NCBI RefSeq assembly: GCF_006265175.1
Contig: NZ_VDCQ01000001.1
Location: forward strand, 62,001-126,000
Length of the DNA stretch: 64,000 nucleotides
Origin: Paenibacillus hemerocallicola
Lineage (GTDB): Bacteria > Bacillota > Bacilli > Paenibacillales > NBRC-103111
Reading direction: 5' to 3'
The notes beneath the pieces were generated by a model that did not search any database, was not told where the DNA came from, and saw only the letters and a program-made list of their open reading frames with translations. Made by a program: the position numbers and the translations under genes. The number at the start of each line of letters is the position of its first letter. Position 1 is the stretch's first letter. This document shows, piece by piece, positions 26,283 through 35,376 of the stretch.

Positions 26283-27491
26283 ATGACAAAACAAATTCGA
26301 TTGGCTGTCGTGGGAGGGAACCGCGGCTTCGGGTACCATAAATCGTGCGATTCTTTGTCCGATATCGTGGAAGTGAACGCCATATGCGACTTGAATGAAG
26401 CCGTATTCGCGAGGTGGAAAGAAAAATATCCGGGCATTCGGAAGTTTACCTCCTTCGAGAAGCTGTTGGCCGATCCGGACATCGATGCGATTTTGCTGGC
26501 GACGCCGATGCAGGTTCACGCCAGTCAGTCCGTTCAAGCGATGCGAGCGGGGAAGCATGTACTGTGCGAAGTCGCGTCGGCACAATCGGTCGAAGATTGC
26601 TGGGAGCTCGTTGAAACGGTGGAACAGACGGGCGCCGTCTATATGCTGGCGGAGAACTTCTGCTACACCCGCACGAGCATGATGGTCCGTCATATGGCCG
26701 AATCCGGCGCATTCGGAGAACTGACCCATGCGGAATGCGGCTATATTCACGATGTGCGGACAGCCACTCATGACGCTCAGGGGAACTTGATGTGGCGAGG
26801 GGAGATGATGCGCGACTTCAACGGCAACAACTATCCGACCCATTCGCTCGGTCCTGTCTCGCAATGGCTGGGCATCAATCGCAATGATTCCTTCGACTAT
26901 ATGACGACGATCGTCTCGAAGCCCGCGTCGCAAAGCGACTATTTTAAAGAAATTTTCGGCCCCGACCATCCCGGCGCGAAACCGGATTATTGGAAGCAAG
27001 GAGATTCCTGTCTGTCGCTCATCCGGACAAAGCAAGGGGCCGTCATTTATTTGCGCAACGATTTCTCTTCGCCGCGGCCATTCAATTATTTATATTACGG
27101 GCTGCAAGGAACGAAAGGCTGCTATGTATCGGGACGGGATACGATCGAGGAGCCGTTAGTATGGCTGGATGGCCGTTCACCGGGAAAGTCGTACATGGGA
27201 AACGTTTCATGGTCAAAATTATCAGAATATACAGACGAATTCGAACACCCTTGGTGGAAAAGCAATAGCGATAAAATGAAAGCGGAGCAGTCTTCCCGGT
27301 TTGGCGATTATTTCGTCATGAAGGAGTTCATAACCGCGATAATCGAAAAGCGACGGCCGGATTTCGACGTGTACGACTCGGTTGCGGTGAGCTCCATCCT
27401 GCCGCTTTCCATTCAGTCCGTCGCTCAAAACGGGTATCCTGTCGCATTCCCGGATTTTGCCAAAAACAAGCATGCTTTCGTTAAATCGTAG
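26283..27491 (+). CDS. Gfo/Idh/MocA family oxidoreductase, variant catalytic motif
   Basis: 402 aa. N-terminal NAD(P)-binding Rossmann domain (VVGGNRGFGYH) and C-terminal substrate domain. The usual EKP motif after GKHVLC reads EVA here, so the canonical catalytic Lys is missing. It may use another residue or be non-redox. AGAAGGAG precedes the ATG. It is second in the sugar locus; the substrate is unknown. Confidence 0.85.
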   Translation: MTKQIRLAVVGGNRGFGYHKSCDSLSDIVEVNAICDLNEAVFARWKEKYPGIRKFTSFEKLLADPDIDAILLATPMQVHASQSVQAMRAGKHVLCEVASAQSVEDCWELVETVEQTGAVYMLAENFCYTRTSMMVRHMAESGAFGELTHAECGYIHDVRTATHDAQGNLMWRGEMMRDFNGNNYPTHSLGPVSQWLGINRNDSFDYMTTIVSKPASQSDYFKEIFGPDHPGAKPDYWKQGDSCLSLIRTKQGAVIYLRNDFSSPRPFNYLYYGLQGTKGCYVSGRDTIEEPLVWLDGRSPGKSYMGNVSWSKLSEYTDEFEHPWWKSNSDKMKAEQSSRFGDYFVMKEFITAIIEKRRPDFDVYDSVAVSSILPLSIQSVAQNGYPVAFPDFAKNKHAFVKS

Positions 27492-27517
27492 CTGAGAAAG
27501 GAGGGGAAGAAAGGACT

Positions 27518-28390
27518 ATGAAGCTCGGAATCGGTTTGCATTGTTTGCGCCAAGCGATCGTCGCCAAACAAATGACCCCGTTGGATGTAATCGAGTGGAT
27601 CGCCGAGGTCGGCGGGGAGCACGTTGAAATCGTGCCTGTCGGATTCGATTTTTTGGAGCAGCCCGAGATGGCGGAGTCGATTCGCAGCAAAGCGCGGCAG
27701 GTCGGCATCGAGGTGTCCAACTATTGCGTACCGGCCAATTTTATTACGGCTGACGAAGCCGGTTACGAACGAGCGATCGAGCTCGTGAAAGAGCATGTCG
27801 ATATTACGAATCGGCTGGGTGCCAAAAGGATGCGCCACGACGTCGCATCGAGACCGATTTCAGATACTTCGATCTTGAACTTTAACCGGGATTTGCCGAA
27901 GCTCGCCGAAGCTTGTCGGATCATTGCCGACTATGCGTCGCAGTTTGGCATAACGACGAGTGTAGAAAACCACGGGTATTACGTTCAGGCGAGCGAACGG
28001 GTACAAAGTCTGATCCATGCCGTAGACCGCGACAATTATCGTACGACGCTCGATACCGGCAACTTTTTATGCGTCGACGAGGATCCGATTGCCGGGGTCA
28101 GGAACAATGTGAGCTTGGCGTCGATGATTCATCTTAAAGATTTTTACATTCGCACTCCCGACAGGGATCCGGGTGAAAAAAGCCCAGGCTGGTTGAAAAC
28201 CGTCGGAGGCAACCGGCTGCGCGGATCGATTCTCGGTCAAGGCGATATTAACGTTCGCGAAATCATCCGTTTGATCAAGAGCTCCGGTTACGACGGGTAT
28301 GTATCGATCGAATTCGAAGGCGTGGAAGAATGCCTCAGCGCCACGAAGCAAGGATTCGACTACGCGAAACGAGTATGGAACGAAGTTTAA
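27518..28390 (+). CDS. Sugar phosphate isomerase/epimerase (TIM barrel)
   Basis: 290 aa of the AP-endonuclease-2-like TIM-barrel family (IolE/IolI-like). Metal-site motifs are VENHGYYV (Glu), LDTGNF (Asp), MIHLKD (His) and VSIEFEG (Glu). The family isomerises or dehydrates keto-sugars or inositol derivatives. AAAGGAGGGG lies upstream of the ATG. Its neighbours are two Gfo/Idh/MocA oxidoreductases, a common partnership in inosose or keto-glycoside pathways. Confidence 0.85.
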   Translation: MKLGIGLHCLRQAIVAKQMTPLDVIEWIAEVGGEHVEIVPVGFDFLEQPEMAESIRSKARQVGIEVSNYCVPANFITADEAGYERAIELVKEHVDITNRLGAKRMRHDVASRPISDTSILNFNRDLPKLAEACRIIADYASQFGITTSVENHGYYVQASERVQSLIHAVDRDNYRTTLDTGNFLCVDEDPIAGVRNNVSLASMIHLKDFYIRTPDRDPGEKSPGWLKTVGGNRLRGSILGQGDINVREIIRLIKSSGYDGYVSIEFEGVEECLSATKQGFDYAKRVWNEV

Positions 28391-28419
28391 AGCGAATTCT
28401 CGTCAAGGAGAGATGGGCA

Positions 28420-29124
28420 TTGAAGGTGTTGGCGATAGGCGCGCATCCGGACGATATCGAGATTTCTTGTGCCGGCACGTTGGCCAAACTCGTGCTAGCG
28501 GGACATGAAGTAACGATTTGCCATGCGAGCGACGGGGACAAAGGGCATTATCGAATTCCCCCTGAAGAACTGATTCCGATCCGAAAGCGCGAGGCGTTGC
28601 AGTCGGGAGCGATTATCGGAAGCGAAGTGATCTCGCTTGGGATGAGAGACGGAAATATTTGGGCGGATAACGACGATAACCGGGCAATTTTTATCGATCT
28701 GATGTGCAGAGTACAACCCGATCTCGTCATTACGCATACACCGAATGACTATATGCCCGATCATGTGGCGGTCAGCCGTCTCGTCTTCGACACGACGTTT
28801 TTGGCGACTCTTCCGGACGCCTCGAAACTTTTTCCGAACGTCGCCAAAGTGCCGTCGTTGTTTTATATGGATAATTTGTCGGGGATCGATTTTCAGCCGA
28901 CGTTGTATGTCGATATTACCGATTCGTTCGTCACGAAGACGGAAATGCTCAAGCAGCATCAAAGTCAGCTCGTCTGGCTGAAAGAGCATGACAACGTAGA
29001 TGTTCTGGATATGATGGAAACGTTGAGCAAGTTTCGCGGCATACAAGCGGGATGCACATATGCCGAAGGATTTATCCAGCATATGGCGTGGACTCGTCCG
29101 AACGCTGTCCGTTTCCCGGTATAA
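28420..29124 (+). CDS. PIG-L family deacetylase
   Basis: 234 aa. Zinc-dependent LmbE-like N-deacetylase with the metal-binding motif GAHPDDIE near the N-terminus, THTPNDYMPDH in the middle and a C-terminal GC-x-YAEGF. The TTG at 28420 has AAGGAGAG seven bases upstream; a longer frame starting at 28330 overlaps the previous gene without such a site. Deacetylation of an N-acetylated sugar is the likely step in this locus. Confidence 0.86.
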   Translation: MKVLAIGAHPDDIEISCAGTLAKLVLAGHEVTICHASDGDKGHYRIPPEELIPIRKREALQSGAIIGSEVISLGMRDGNIWADNDDNRAIFIDLMCRVQPDLVITHTPNDYMPDHVAVSRLVFDTTFLATLPDASKLFPNVAKVPSLFYMDNLSGIDFQPTLYVDITDSFVTKTEMLKQHQSQLVWLKEHDNVDVLDMMETLSKFRGIQAGCTYAEGFIQHMAWTRPNAVRFPV

Positions 29125-29170
29125 GCGTCCGGGATAATAGAACGAATCCGACTATAAGGAGATATGAAGG

Positions 29171-30181
29171 ATGACTGTCAAATTTGCGATTGTCGGCACC
29201 GGCTGGGTTGCAGGAGAATATTTGAAAGCGATTCATGCTCGCAACGATGCGGAAGTGTATGGAATCGTCTCCAGCGACACGGATCGCGCACAGTTAAAAT
29301 TGGACGGCTTGGGGATCGAAGCCCGCGTATACGCCTCCTATGATGAGGCGGTTAAAGATTCCAATGTAGACGCCGTCGTGCTTTGCTCCACCCCGGGCAT
29401 CCGTGCGGAGCAAGCGGCGCTTGCCGCGGTAAACGGCAAACATATCGTCATCGAAAAGCCGATGACGATGAACCGCGAAGGGCTGGAGCTGATGGCCGAC
29501 GCCATTTCGAAAAATCCGGTGAAAACGGTCGTCAGCTTCGTGCTTCGCTGGAATCCGATGTTCGAATCGACGAAGGCGCTCATCGACGACGATGCGCTTG
29601 GCCGCGTCTATATGGCTCAAATCGATTATTGGCATCATATCGGCCCTCATTACGGACAGTACGGCTGGAGCAAAACGAAGGAGCTTGGAGGAAGCAGCAT
29701 TCTATCCGCCGGCTGTCATGCCGTCGACGCCGTTCGCCACTTTGCCGGGGACATTACGGAAGTAATGGCTTACAGCTGCCGTACGTGGGCTCATTCCGAT
29801 TACGAGTTCGATCCGAATTCGATCGCCATCTTTAAACTGAAAAACGGCGGCCTCGGCAAAGTGTCGGCATCGATCGAATGCAAAACGCCTTACCGGTTCA
29901 ACGTCCATTTGCTCGGAGAGAAAGGCACCATTATGGACAATAAAATTTATACCCATAAGCTTCCGGGGCAACTGGACTATGCCACTGTCCCGACCATATT
30001 GCCGGATAGCGGGGACGTTTCGCACCATCCGTTCGCCAAAGAGATGTCCGACTTTATGAATGCGATTCATACGAACACGACGACGCGCTGCGACTTTTTC
30101 GAAGGTTACAAATCGATGGAAGTAAGTTTTGCGATCGACGAGTCGGCTAGAACGGGACAAAAGGTCGTCATCCCGACATGA
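29171..30181 (+). CDS. Gfo/Idh/MocA family oxidoreductase, canonical
   Basis: 336 aa. Rossmann motif GTGWVAGEY, then EKP intact in VIEKPMT, and a C-terminal beta-sheet domain with GCHAVDAVRHF carrying the conserved His. Probably NAD-dependent oxidation at C3 of a sugar or cyclitol. ATAAGGAGAT precedes the ATG. Its stop overlaps the start of the SDR gene (ATGA). Confidence 0.9.
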   Translation: MTVKFAIVGTGWVAGEYLKAIHARNDAEVYGIVSSDTDRAQLKLDGLGIEARVYASYDEAVKDSNVDAVVLCSTPGIRAEQAALAAVNGKHIVIEKPMTMNREGLELMADAISKNPVKTVVSFVLRWNPMFESTKALIDDDALGRVYMAQIDYWHHIGPHYGQYGWSKTKELGGSSILSAGCHAVDAVRHFAGDITEVMAYSCRTWAHSDYEFDPNSIAIFKLKNGGLGKVSASIECKTPYRFNVHLLGEKGTIMDNKIYTHKLPGQLDYATVPTILPDSGDVSHHPFAKEMSDFMNAIHTNTTTRCDFFEGYKSMEVSFAIDESARTGQKVVIPT

Positions 30182-30936
30182 GGCTGGCGGGGAAAATCGC
30201 GCTCGTAACCGGAGGATCGCTCGGCATCGGCCGGGCGATCGCCATCCGGTTTGCCCGGGAGGGCGCAATGGTGGCGATAAGCGGACGCGGGAAAGCCGCC
30301 CTCGATGAAACGGCGGCCATAATTCGGGACCAAAGCGGTGAAGTGCTGGCGTTCGAATCCGATGTGCAGCATGTCGATCAGGTTAACGCATTGATAGACG
30401 GAGTGCTGCATAAGTGGGGCCGAATCGATGTGCTTGTGCATAATGCCGGAATCAATGCGCCCGTACCGTTTCTTGAAATGCCGCTGGAGCATTGGGATCG
30501 CCATATGAACGTTAATTTGCGGGGGACGTTTCTAGTTTCTCAGAGGGTTTGCCAAGAAATGGCCAAGCGGAAGCTGCAAGGCTCGATCATTTTCATGTCC
30601 AGCGTCAATGGATTGGCGGCAGAGGCAAATTTGGCGCATTATAACGCTTCCAAGGGCGGTATGAACTTGTTGGCGATGACGATTGCCCTGGAGCTTGCTC
30701 CGCTCGGCATCCGGATTAACGCCTTATGTCCGGGATTTATCGAAACCCGTCTAACGAAGCCGGTCATCGACGATGCTCCCGCCATTGAACACTATTTGCG
30801 CTCTATTCCGATGGGCAGAGTCGGTCAACCGGAAGAAATCGCCGATGCAGCGCTATTTCTCGCAAGCGACGAGTCACGTTATATGACCGGGCATTGTCTC
30901 GTTGTGGACGGCGGGCAGATCGTAAAGCTGTCATAG
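30178..30936 (+). CDS. Short-chain dehydrogenase/reductase
   Basis: 252 aa classical SDR. Cofactor motif TGGSLGIGRA, NNAG-type HNAGIN, catalytic Ser in MSSVNG and YxxxK in YNASK, PG motif CPGFIETRL and a C-terminal VDGG. Last gene of the sugar locus, coupled to the oxidoreductase before it. NAD(P) preference and substrate are not evident. Confidence 0.92.
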   Translation: MRLAGKIALVTGGSLGIGRAIAIRFAREGAMVAISGRGKAALDETAAIIRDQSGEVLAFESDVQHVDQVNALIDGVLHKWGRIDVLVHNAGINAPVPFLEMPLEHWDRHMNVNLRGTFLVSQRVCQEMAKRKLQGSIIFMSSVNGLAAEANLAHYNASKGGMNLLAMTIALELAPLGIRINALCPGFIETRLTKPVIDDAPAIEHYLRSIPMGRVGQPEEIADAALFLASDESRYMTGHCLVVDGGQIVKLS

Positions 30937-31000
30937 CCGGTATTCGCAGGAAATAATCCGGACGGAGTTAGGTTAAATAATTTCCATAGTGCGGAAAAAA

Positions 31001-31078
31001 TGGTGGAACGGTACATCTTCATCCGTTATAATGGGCTGTAAACCCGTTAGAAAGGGGGGGAACGATGAACCGTTTTTT
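31001..31078 (+). repeat. Copy B of the 75-bp repeat, with the kinase promoter
   Basis: Intact copy of the repeat at 23552-23626. It contains a TATAAT -10 (31027-31032), a small hairpin (AATGGG pairing with CCCGTT over CTGTAAA), the GGGGGGG ribosome binding site and the first codons of the kinase gene. Confidence 0.75.
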
Positions 31079-32717
31079 TGACGAGGCGCCCGATCTCGTC
31101 CGCATTTCCGGCACAGTATTCGGTGGGCGTTACCGGATCGTCCGACCGCTCGGGGAAGGCGGGATGAGCACCGTATTTTTGGCCGAGGATACGAAGCTTC
31201 CAGGCAAGAAATGGGCCGTCAAGCGGACGCGCGAGTATGGCATATCCGAGCTTTCGGCCGCTCGCGAGGCCGCGGTGCTCATGAAGCTCAGCCATCCGTA
31301 TTTGCCGCATGTCGTCGATTTTTTCCCGCCCGACGAAGAGGGCTTCAGCCATTTGGTAATGGAATATATCGACGGCGTAACGCTTCAGCAGCTGTTCGAG
31401 CGAAATGACGGGCCTTTGCCTGTTCCGGCATTGATCCGTTACAGCATACAGCTGTGCGAGCTGCTGGAATACATGCACGAAATGGAATCGGGGCCGATTA
31501 TTTTTCGCGATATCAAGCCCTCCAACATTATGATCGATACCCGGGACCATGTTCGGCTGATCGACTTCGGAATAGCCAGGAAGCAGACGGCGGACCGTCA
31601 TGCCGATACGGTTCCGCTCGGGACGATCGGCTTCGCGGCGCCCGAGCTGCTGGAGCGCGGATACTCCGACATGAGATCCGATTTGTATTCGCTTGGCGCT
31701 ACCCTGTATTATTTATTGAGCGAAGGACGAACGTTCCATGCCCGGAGGGAGCTCCTAGAATTGACCGGAGGCGCGCGGGAGTCGATGCTGGCGGATCTGG
31801 TAGCCCGCTTGCTCGACGATGTGCCGGAACGGAGGCCGCAATCGGCAGCCGTTGCTCGAGCCGTACTGGAGCAATGCCTGGAATCGGATAAAGCGAGGGC
31901 GAGCTCTTCCGCCGCCGAGGGACTAGTCCCGACGCATGAGATCAGGCGTATGCGGATCGTTGTCGGAGGTCTGTATGCGGGAGCGGGAGCGACGTTTACG
32001 GCCGTCACGATAGCCAGTTTATTGGGCGATGCGGGCATTGCAAACGCTGTCGTAGAGCATCCTCGCGTTCGCCCGGAGCTGTACGGCATGCTCGATGGAG
32101 AGCGGAACGCTCCGCCAAACTACGATTATTGGTCGAGCAGACCCGATGACGGGGGCTCGCCATGGAGGAATGGACGAACGGAGTGGATCGTGATTCACCC
32201 GATTCAGGCGGGAGCCGTTTCGTCGGTCAACTTGGAGCAGCGGCTTTACCGGATCAATGCGGCCGTGACGATTATAGACGTAGGCGAGCATTGGCTGGAG
32301 CCCGACGTATCGGAGCTCCTCGATGAAGCCGACGTGATCGTGGCCGTCGCGGACCCGAATCCGTCGCGATGGATGCTGCCTCTTACCGGGAATTATGCCT
32401 CGGCATTGATGAAACGGCGCGAAGAGGGCGGAGAAGTCCATTTTATCGCCAATAAATCGGTTTCGTTCAAGGGCAGCAAAGAATGGCTTCATTCTTTCCC
32501 GGTCAAACCTTCGGCAACGATCCCGAACGTCGCATACGAAGAAATCGTCCGCTCCTCCTGGAAAGGCGAGCCCGTTCAGCAGCAGCCTAGCGTCAAGCCT
32601 ATGCTTCATAAAGCGTTGGCAACGTGGATCGGACAGACGCTCGTTCCTTTGCGAGACTCGGGGGGCGGTCGACTCGGCATCGGTTGGCTCGGAAAGTTTT
32701 TTTCGGTTCGCTCTTGA
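31065..32717 (+). CDS. Ser/Thr protein kinase fused to a degenerate ParA-like domain
   Basis: 550 aa, cytoplasmic. Kinase domain about 20-265: glycine loop GEGGMS, Lys53 in WAVKR, catalytic FRD (Asp149) with Lys151 and Asn154, DFG Asp167, and the APE motif as APELLE. Residues about 293-520 resemble a MinD/ParA-fold NTPase whose P-loop reads GGLYAGAGAT (301-310), without the usual Lys residues, so it probably does not hydrolyse ATP. No PASTA or membrane segment. It precedes the Tad pilus genes; control of pilus assembly is inferred. Confidence 0.88.
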   Translation: MNRFFDEAPDLVRISGTVFGGRYRIVRPLGEGGMSTVFLAEDTKLPGKKWAVKRTREYGISELSAAREAAVLMKLSHPYLPHVVDFFPPDEEGFSHLVMEYIDGVTLQQLFERNDGPLPVPALIRYSIQLCELLEYMHEMESGPIIFRDIKPSNIMIDTRDHVRLIDFGIARKQTADRHADTVPLGTIGFAAPELLERGYSDMRSDLYSLGATLYYLLSEGRTFHARRELLELTGGARESMLADLVARLLDDVPERRPQSAAVARAVLEQCLESDKARASSSAAEGLVPTHEIRRMRIVVGGLYAGAGATFTAVTIASLLGDAGIANAVVEHPRVRPELYGMLDGERNAPPNYDYWSSRPDDGGSPWRNGRTEWIVIHPIQAGAVSSVNLEQRLYRINAAVTIIDVGEHWLEPDVSELLDEADVIVAVADPNPSRWMLPLTGNYASALMKRREEGGEVHFIANKSVSFKGSKEWLHSFPVKPSATIPNVAYEEIVRSSWKGEPVQQQPSVKPMLHKALATWIGQTLVPLRDSGGGRLGIGWLGKFFSVRS

Positions 32718-32741
32718 TCGTATGGAATTGTATGGTATAAT
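32714..32741 (+). promoter_or_regulatory. Promoter of the Tad operon leader
   Basis: -35 TTGATC (32714-32719), 16-base spacer, extended -10 TGGTATAAT ending at 32741. It starts over the kinase stop codon and lies about 30 bases before a strong terminator-like hairpin. Confidence 0.65.
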
Positions 32742-32769
32742 CAGGATAAATTACAATTTGCACATGCGG

Positions 32770-32817
32770 AAGCACCGCAAGCTACGGTATTTTATACCGT
32801 CGTTTGCGGTGCTTTTT
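32770..32817 (+). terminator. Terminator or attenuator in the Tad leader
   Basis: An 11-bp stem (AAGCACCGCAA with TTGCGGTGCTT) enclosing a second stem (ACGGTAT with ATACCGT), followed by five T. It ends the kinase transcript and also stands in the leader of the Tad promoter, so it may act as an attenuator. Confidence 0.8.
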
Positions 32818-32841
32818 GCTGTCCAAAAGGAGGGATCCGCG

Positions 32842-32937
32842 ATTTCGCGCAAACAAATGGTCGCCATTGCCGTTGGCGGCGCTGTAGCCGGCATTGCGCT
32901 GATTGCCGCAGGGATATGGAGCTGGACCGGATATTGA
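32842..32937 (+). CDS. 31-aa single-membrane-helix peptide (possible CpaB remnant)
   Basis: Frame of 31 residues starting at an ATT codon seven bases after AAAGGAGGG; the next ATG in frame (32857) is poorly spaced. One membrane helix (VAIAVGGAVAGIALIAAGIW) after an SRKQ basic stretch. CpaB pilus proteins begin in a similar way and lie at this place in Tad loci, but no SAF domain follows. It could be a small pilus-associated peptide or the truncated start of cpaB. Confidence 0.45.
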   Translation: MSRKQMVAIAVGGAVAGIALIAAGIWSWTGY

Positions 32938-33006
32938 GCACGAATTCGTTACATAGAGTGGGCTTCGCTCAACAGCGATCTATCCGAAGGGAAGGGGGAG
33001 AAAGAG

Positions 33007-34176
33007 GTGTCGGAGAAGCTTAATTTGGTCATAGCGGACCGGGATACGGGCTATATGGCGCTATTGGCGGATTACATCCGCGAGACGGAATGGAGCAAGA
33101 GGCTGTCCGTCAGGCAAGTAACGAAGCCGGAAACGCTTCGGGAGCACGTTCGATCGCAGTCGGCGCAGCTCTATTTGGCTCATCCGGATTTCGATTTCGG
33201 AGAGCATGCCGGAGGGTGCCGGATCCGATTATACGAGACGAAGCAGGAAGCGGCCGACCCGGCAGCCGTGACGGGTATTTACAAATATCAGCCGCTGCAT
33301 CAGCTTCTCGGTAAATTGTTCGAGCTATACAGACAATTGTCCGCTACGTCGGGCAGCAATACCGATAAGGACGCTGCAGCCGTCTATTCGGTCTTCTCGG
33401 CGTCGGGGGGCGTAGGCAAGACGACGGTATCGATTCAACTGGCCCGGGCGTTCGCGGAGAACGGGGATCGGTGCTTGTATTGGAATATGGAGCTTGTTCC
33501 GGGCACTTACATGCCGAAGGAAGCCGACGCCGAGTTGACGGCACGATTCGTATACGGTCTGCGAGCGAACGCGCCTTGGATCGGTGACTGCTTGCCCGGT
33601 ATACTGTCTCGCGCGGAGCCGTACGGTTTCGATTATTTCTCCGGTTTCGTCAAGGCGAAGGAGGCTCTCGACTTGACCCGTGACGACGTCTTAAAGCTTG
33701 TCGAATATGTAAAGCGGACCGGCCGATATGATGTGATCGTATTCGATCTCGATGCCACAATACACGATCGCGCGATTGCGGCATTAACCGGAAGCGATGA
33801 GATTTTATGGATCGTGACGGAAGACGGGGAATCGTCGGCAAGGACGTTTAGATTTCTTGCTCAACTGGACCAATGGCAAGGAAAAGGAGGCTCTCCCGAC
33901 GTGCAGCGTATTCGTTTTGTAATGAACAAGCATACGGGTTACGCCGGGAACGCTTTGTCGACTGATGGGATGTCCGATCACCGCGCCGCGCCGATTTCGG
34001 CCAAGCTTCCGTATGTGCCTGGCTGGAAGCATGCTCACGGCGCGAATAGAACGACGCCGGAGCCGCTGTTCTATGCCGGTATCGCCAAGCTGGCGAGCGA
34101 CGTTCGCGTTGGCAGAGGAGGCGGACCCGGCGACTATCGAAGCGATAACAAAATTGCTGCGCGAACGTATCCGTGA
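33007..34176 (+). CDS. CpaE/TadZ-like ParA-type ATPase
   Basis: 389 aa. N-terminal receiver-like region without clear phospho-site (about 1-95), then a MinD/ParA ATPase with deviant Walker A SASGGVGKTT (131-140) and Walker B VIVFDLDA. TadZ/CpaE proteins localise the Tad pilus machine at the membrane. GTG start with AAGGGGGAG six bases upstream. Its 3' end overlaps the next gene. Confidence 0.85.
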   Translation: MSEKLNLVIADRDTGYMALLADYIRETEWSKRLSVRQVTKPETLREHVRSQSAQLYLAHPDFDFGEHAGGCRIRLYETKQEAADPAAVTGIYKYQPLHQLLGKLFELYRQLSATSGSNTDKDAAAVYSVFSASGGVGKTTVSIQLARAFAENGDRCLYWNMELVPGTYMPKEADAELTARFVYGLRANAPWIGDCLPGILSRAEPYGFDYFSGFVKAKEALDLTRDDVLKLVEYVKRTGRYDVIVFDLDATIHDRAIAALTGSDEILWIVTEDGESSARTFRFLAQLDQWQGKGGSPDVQRIRFVMNKHTGYAGNALSTDGMSDHRAAPISAKLPYVPGWKHAHGANRTTPEPLFYAGIAKLASDVRVGRGGGPGDYRSDNKIAARTYP

Positions 34177-35353
34177 CAGGATCGATTTATCCGGCTCGCA
34201 CTCGGACGAAAGCTTCATTCACGCGATCGAGGATACGGTGTTTCGTTATTCCGGCGAGCGATATATTACGGCTAAGGAACGAAGAGACATCGTCAAAGCG
34301 ATATTCAATTCGTTTCGCGGCTTGGACGTGCTTCAGCCGTTAATCGACGATCCTTCGATTACGGAGGTGATGATAAACGCGCACGATGAAATCTTTATCG
34401 AGCTGGACGGACGCATCGAGCGCTTTGAAGGGAAATTCGAAACGGCCGAAAAGCTCGAGGACGTCATTCAGACGATCGTCGCCAAAGTAAACCGGGTAGT
34501 CAACGAGTCGACTCCGATCGTGGATGCCCGTCTTCCGGACGGATCGCGGGTCAATGTCGTGCTGCCTCCCGTCGCCTTGAAAGGACCGGCCATGACAATC
34601 CGCAAATTTCCGGCGAGTCCGCTCATGATGGAAAACCTCGTCGCGCGGGGCGCTATCGACGAGACGGCCGCGGCTTTTTTGGCCAAGCTCGTCCGGGCCA
34701 AGTACAACCTGTTCATCGGAGGAGGAACCGGCTCCGGCAAGACGACTTTCCTGAACGCGCTATGCGCATACGTTCCTCCCGATGAAAGAATCGTTACGAT
34801 CGAAGATTCCGCGGAGCTGCAAATCCGCGGCGTGCCGAACTGGGTCCGACTGGAGACGCGGAACGCCAACACGGAAGGGAAAGGAGCGATTTCGATCCGC
34901 GATTTGATCCGCGCCTCGCTTCGCATGAGGCCGAACCGGGTCATCGTCGGCGAAGTGCGGGGAGCCGAAGCGTTCGATATGCTGCAGGCGATGAATACGG
35001 GGCATGACGGCTCGTTGTCGACCGGCCACGCCAATTCGGTGTCCGACATGCTGAGCCGGCTGGAAACGATGGTGCTGAGCGGTGCCGCGCTTCCGGTAGA
35101 GGTCGTTCGCAAACAGATCGACTCTGCGCTCGATGTGATGATTCATTTATCGCGATTCCGCGACCGCAGCAGAAGAGTGACGGAAATTACCGAGTTAGCG
35201 GGAATCGAGAATGGGGAAATCCGCTTGAATCCGTTGTATGCGTTCGTGGAACGAGGCGAAGACGAAGCGGGAAAGGTGATCGGCGGGCTTGAACCGACAG
35301 GAAACCGGCTAAATGGCGATCATAAGCTGAGGCTGGCCGGAATGGAGCTGTAG
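34109..35353 (+). CDS. cpaF: CpaF/TadA secretion ATPase
   Basis: About 414 aa from a TTG at 34109; the start is uncertain because the frame extends back into the CpaE-like gene and no clear ribosome binding site is seen. GspE-type hexameric ATPase: N-terminal helical domain, Walker A GGGTGSGKTT, Asp box TIEDSAELQI, Walker B RVIVGEVRGAE and the TGHANS His box. It powers assembly of Flp pili at the inner face of the membrane. Next genes are the two membrane platform proteins. Confidence 0.92.
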   Translation: MAEEADPATIEAITKLLRERIRDRIDLSGSHSDESFIHAIEDTVFRYSGERYITAKERRDIVKAIFNSFRGLDVLQPLIDDPSITEVMINAHDEIFIELDGRIERFEGKFETAEKLEDVIQTIVAKVNRVVNESTPIVDARLPDGSRVNVVLPPVALKGPAMTIRKFPASPLMMENLVARGAIDETAAAFLAKLVRAKYNLFIGGGTGSGKTTFLNALCAYVPPDERIVTIEDSAELQIRGVPNWVRLETRNANTEGKGAISIRDLIRASLRMRPNRVIVGEVRGAEAFDMLQAMNTGHDGSLSTGHANSVSDMLSRLETMVLSGAALPVEVVRKQIDSALDVMIHLSRFRDRSRRVTEITELAGIENGEIRLNPLYAFVERGEDEAGKVIGGLEPTGNRLNGDHKLRLAGMEL

Positions 35354-35376
35354 ACGGGATAGAAGGAGGTGAACAA

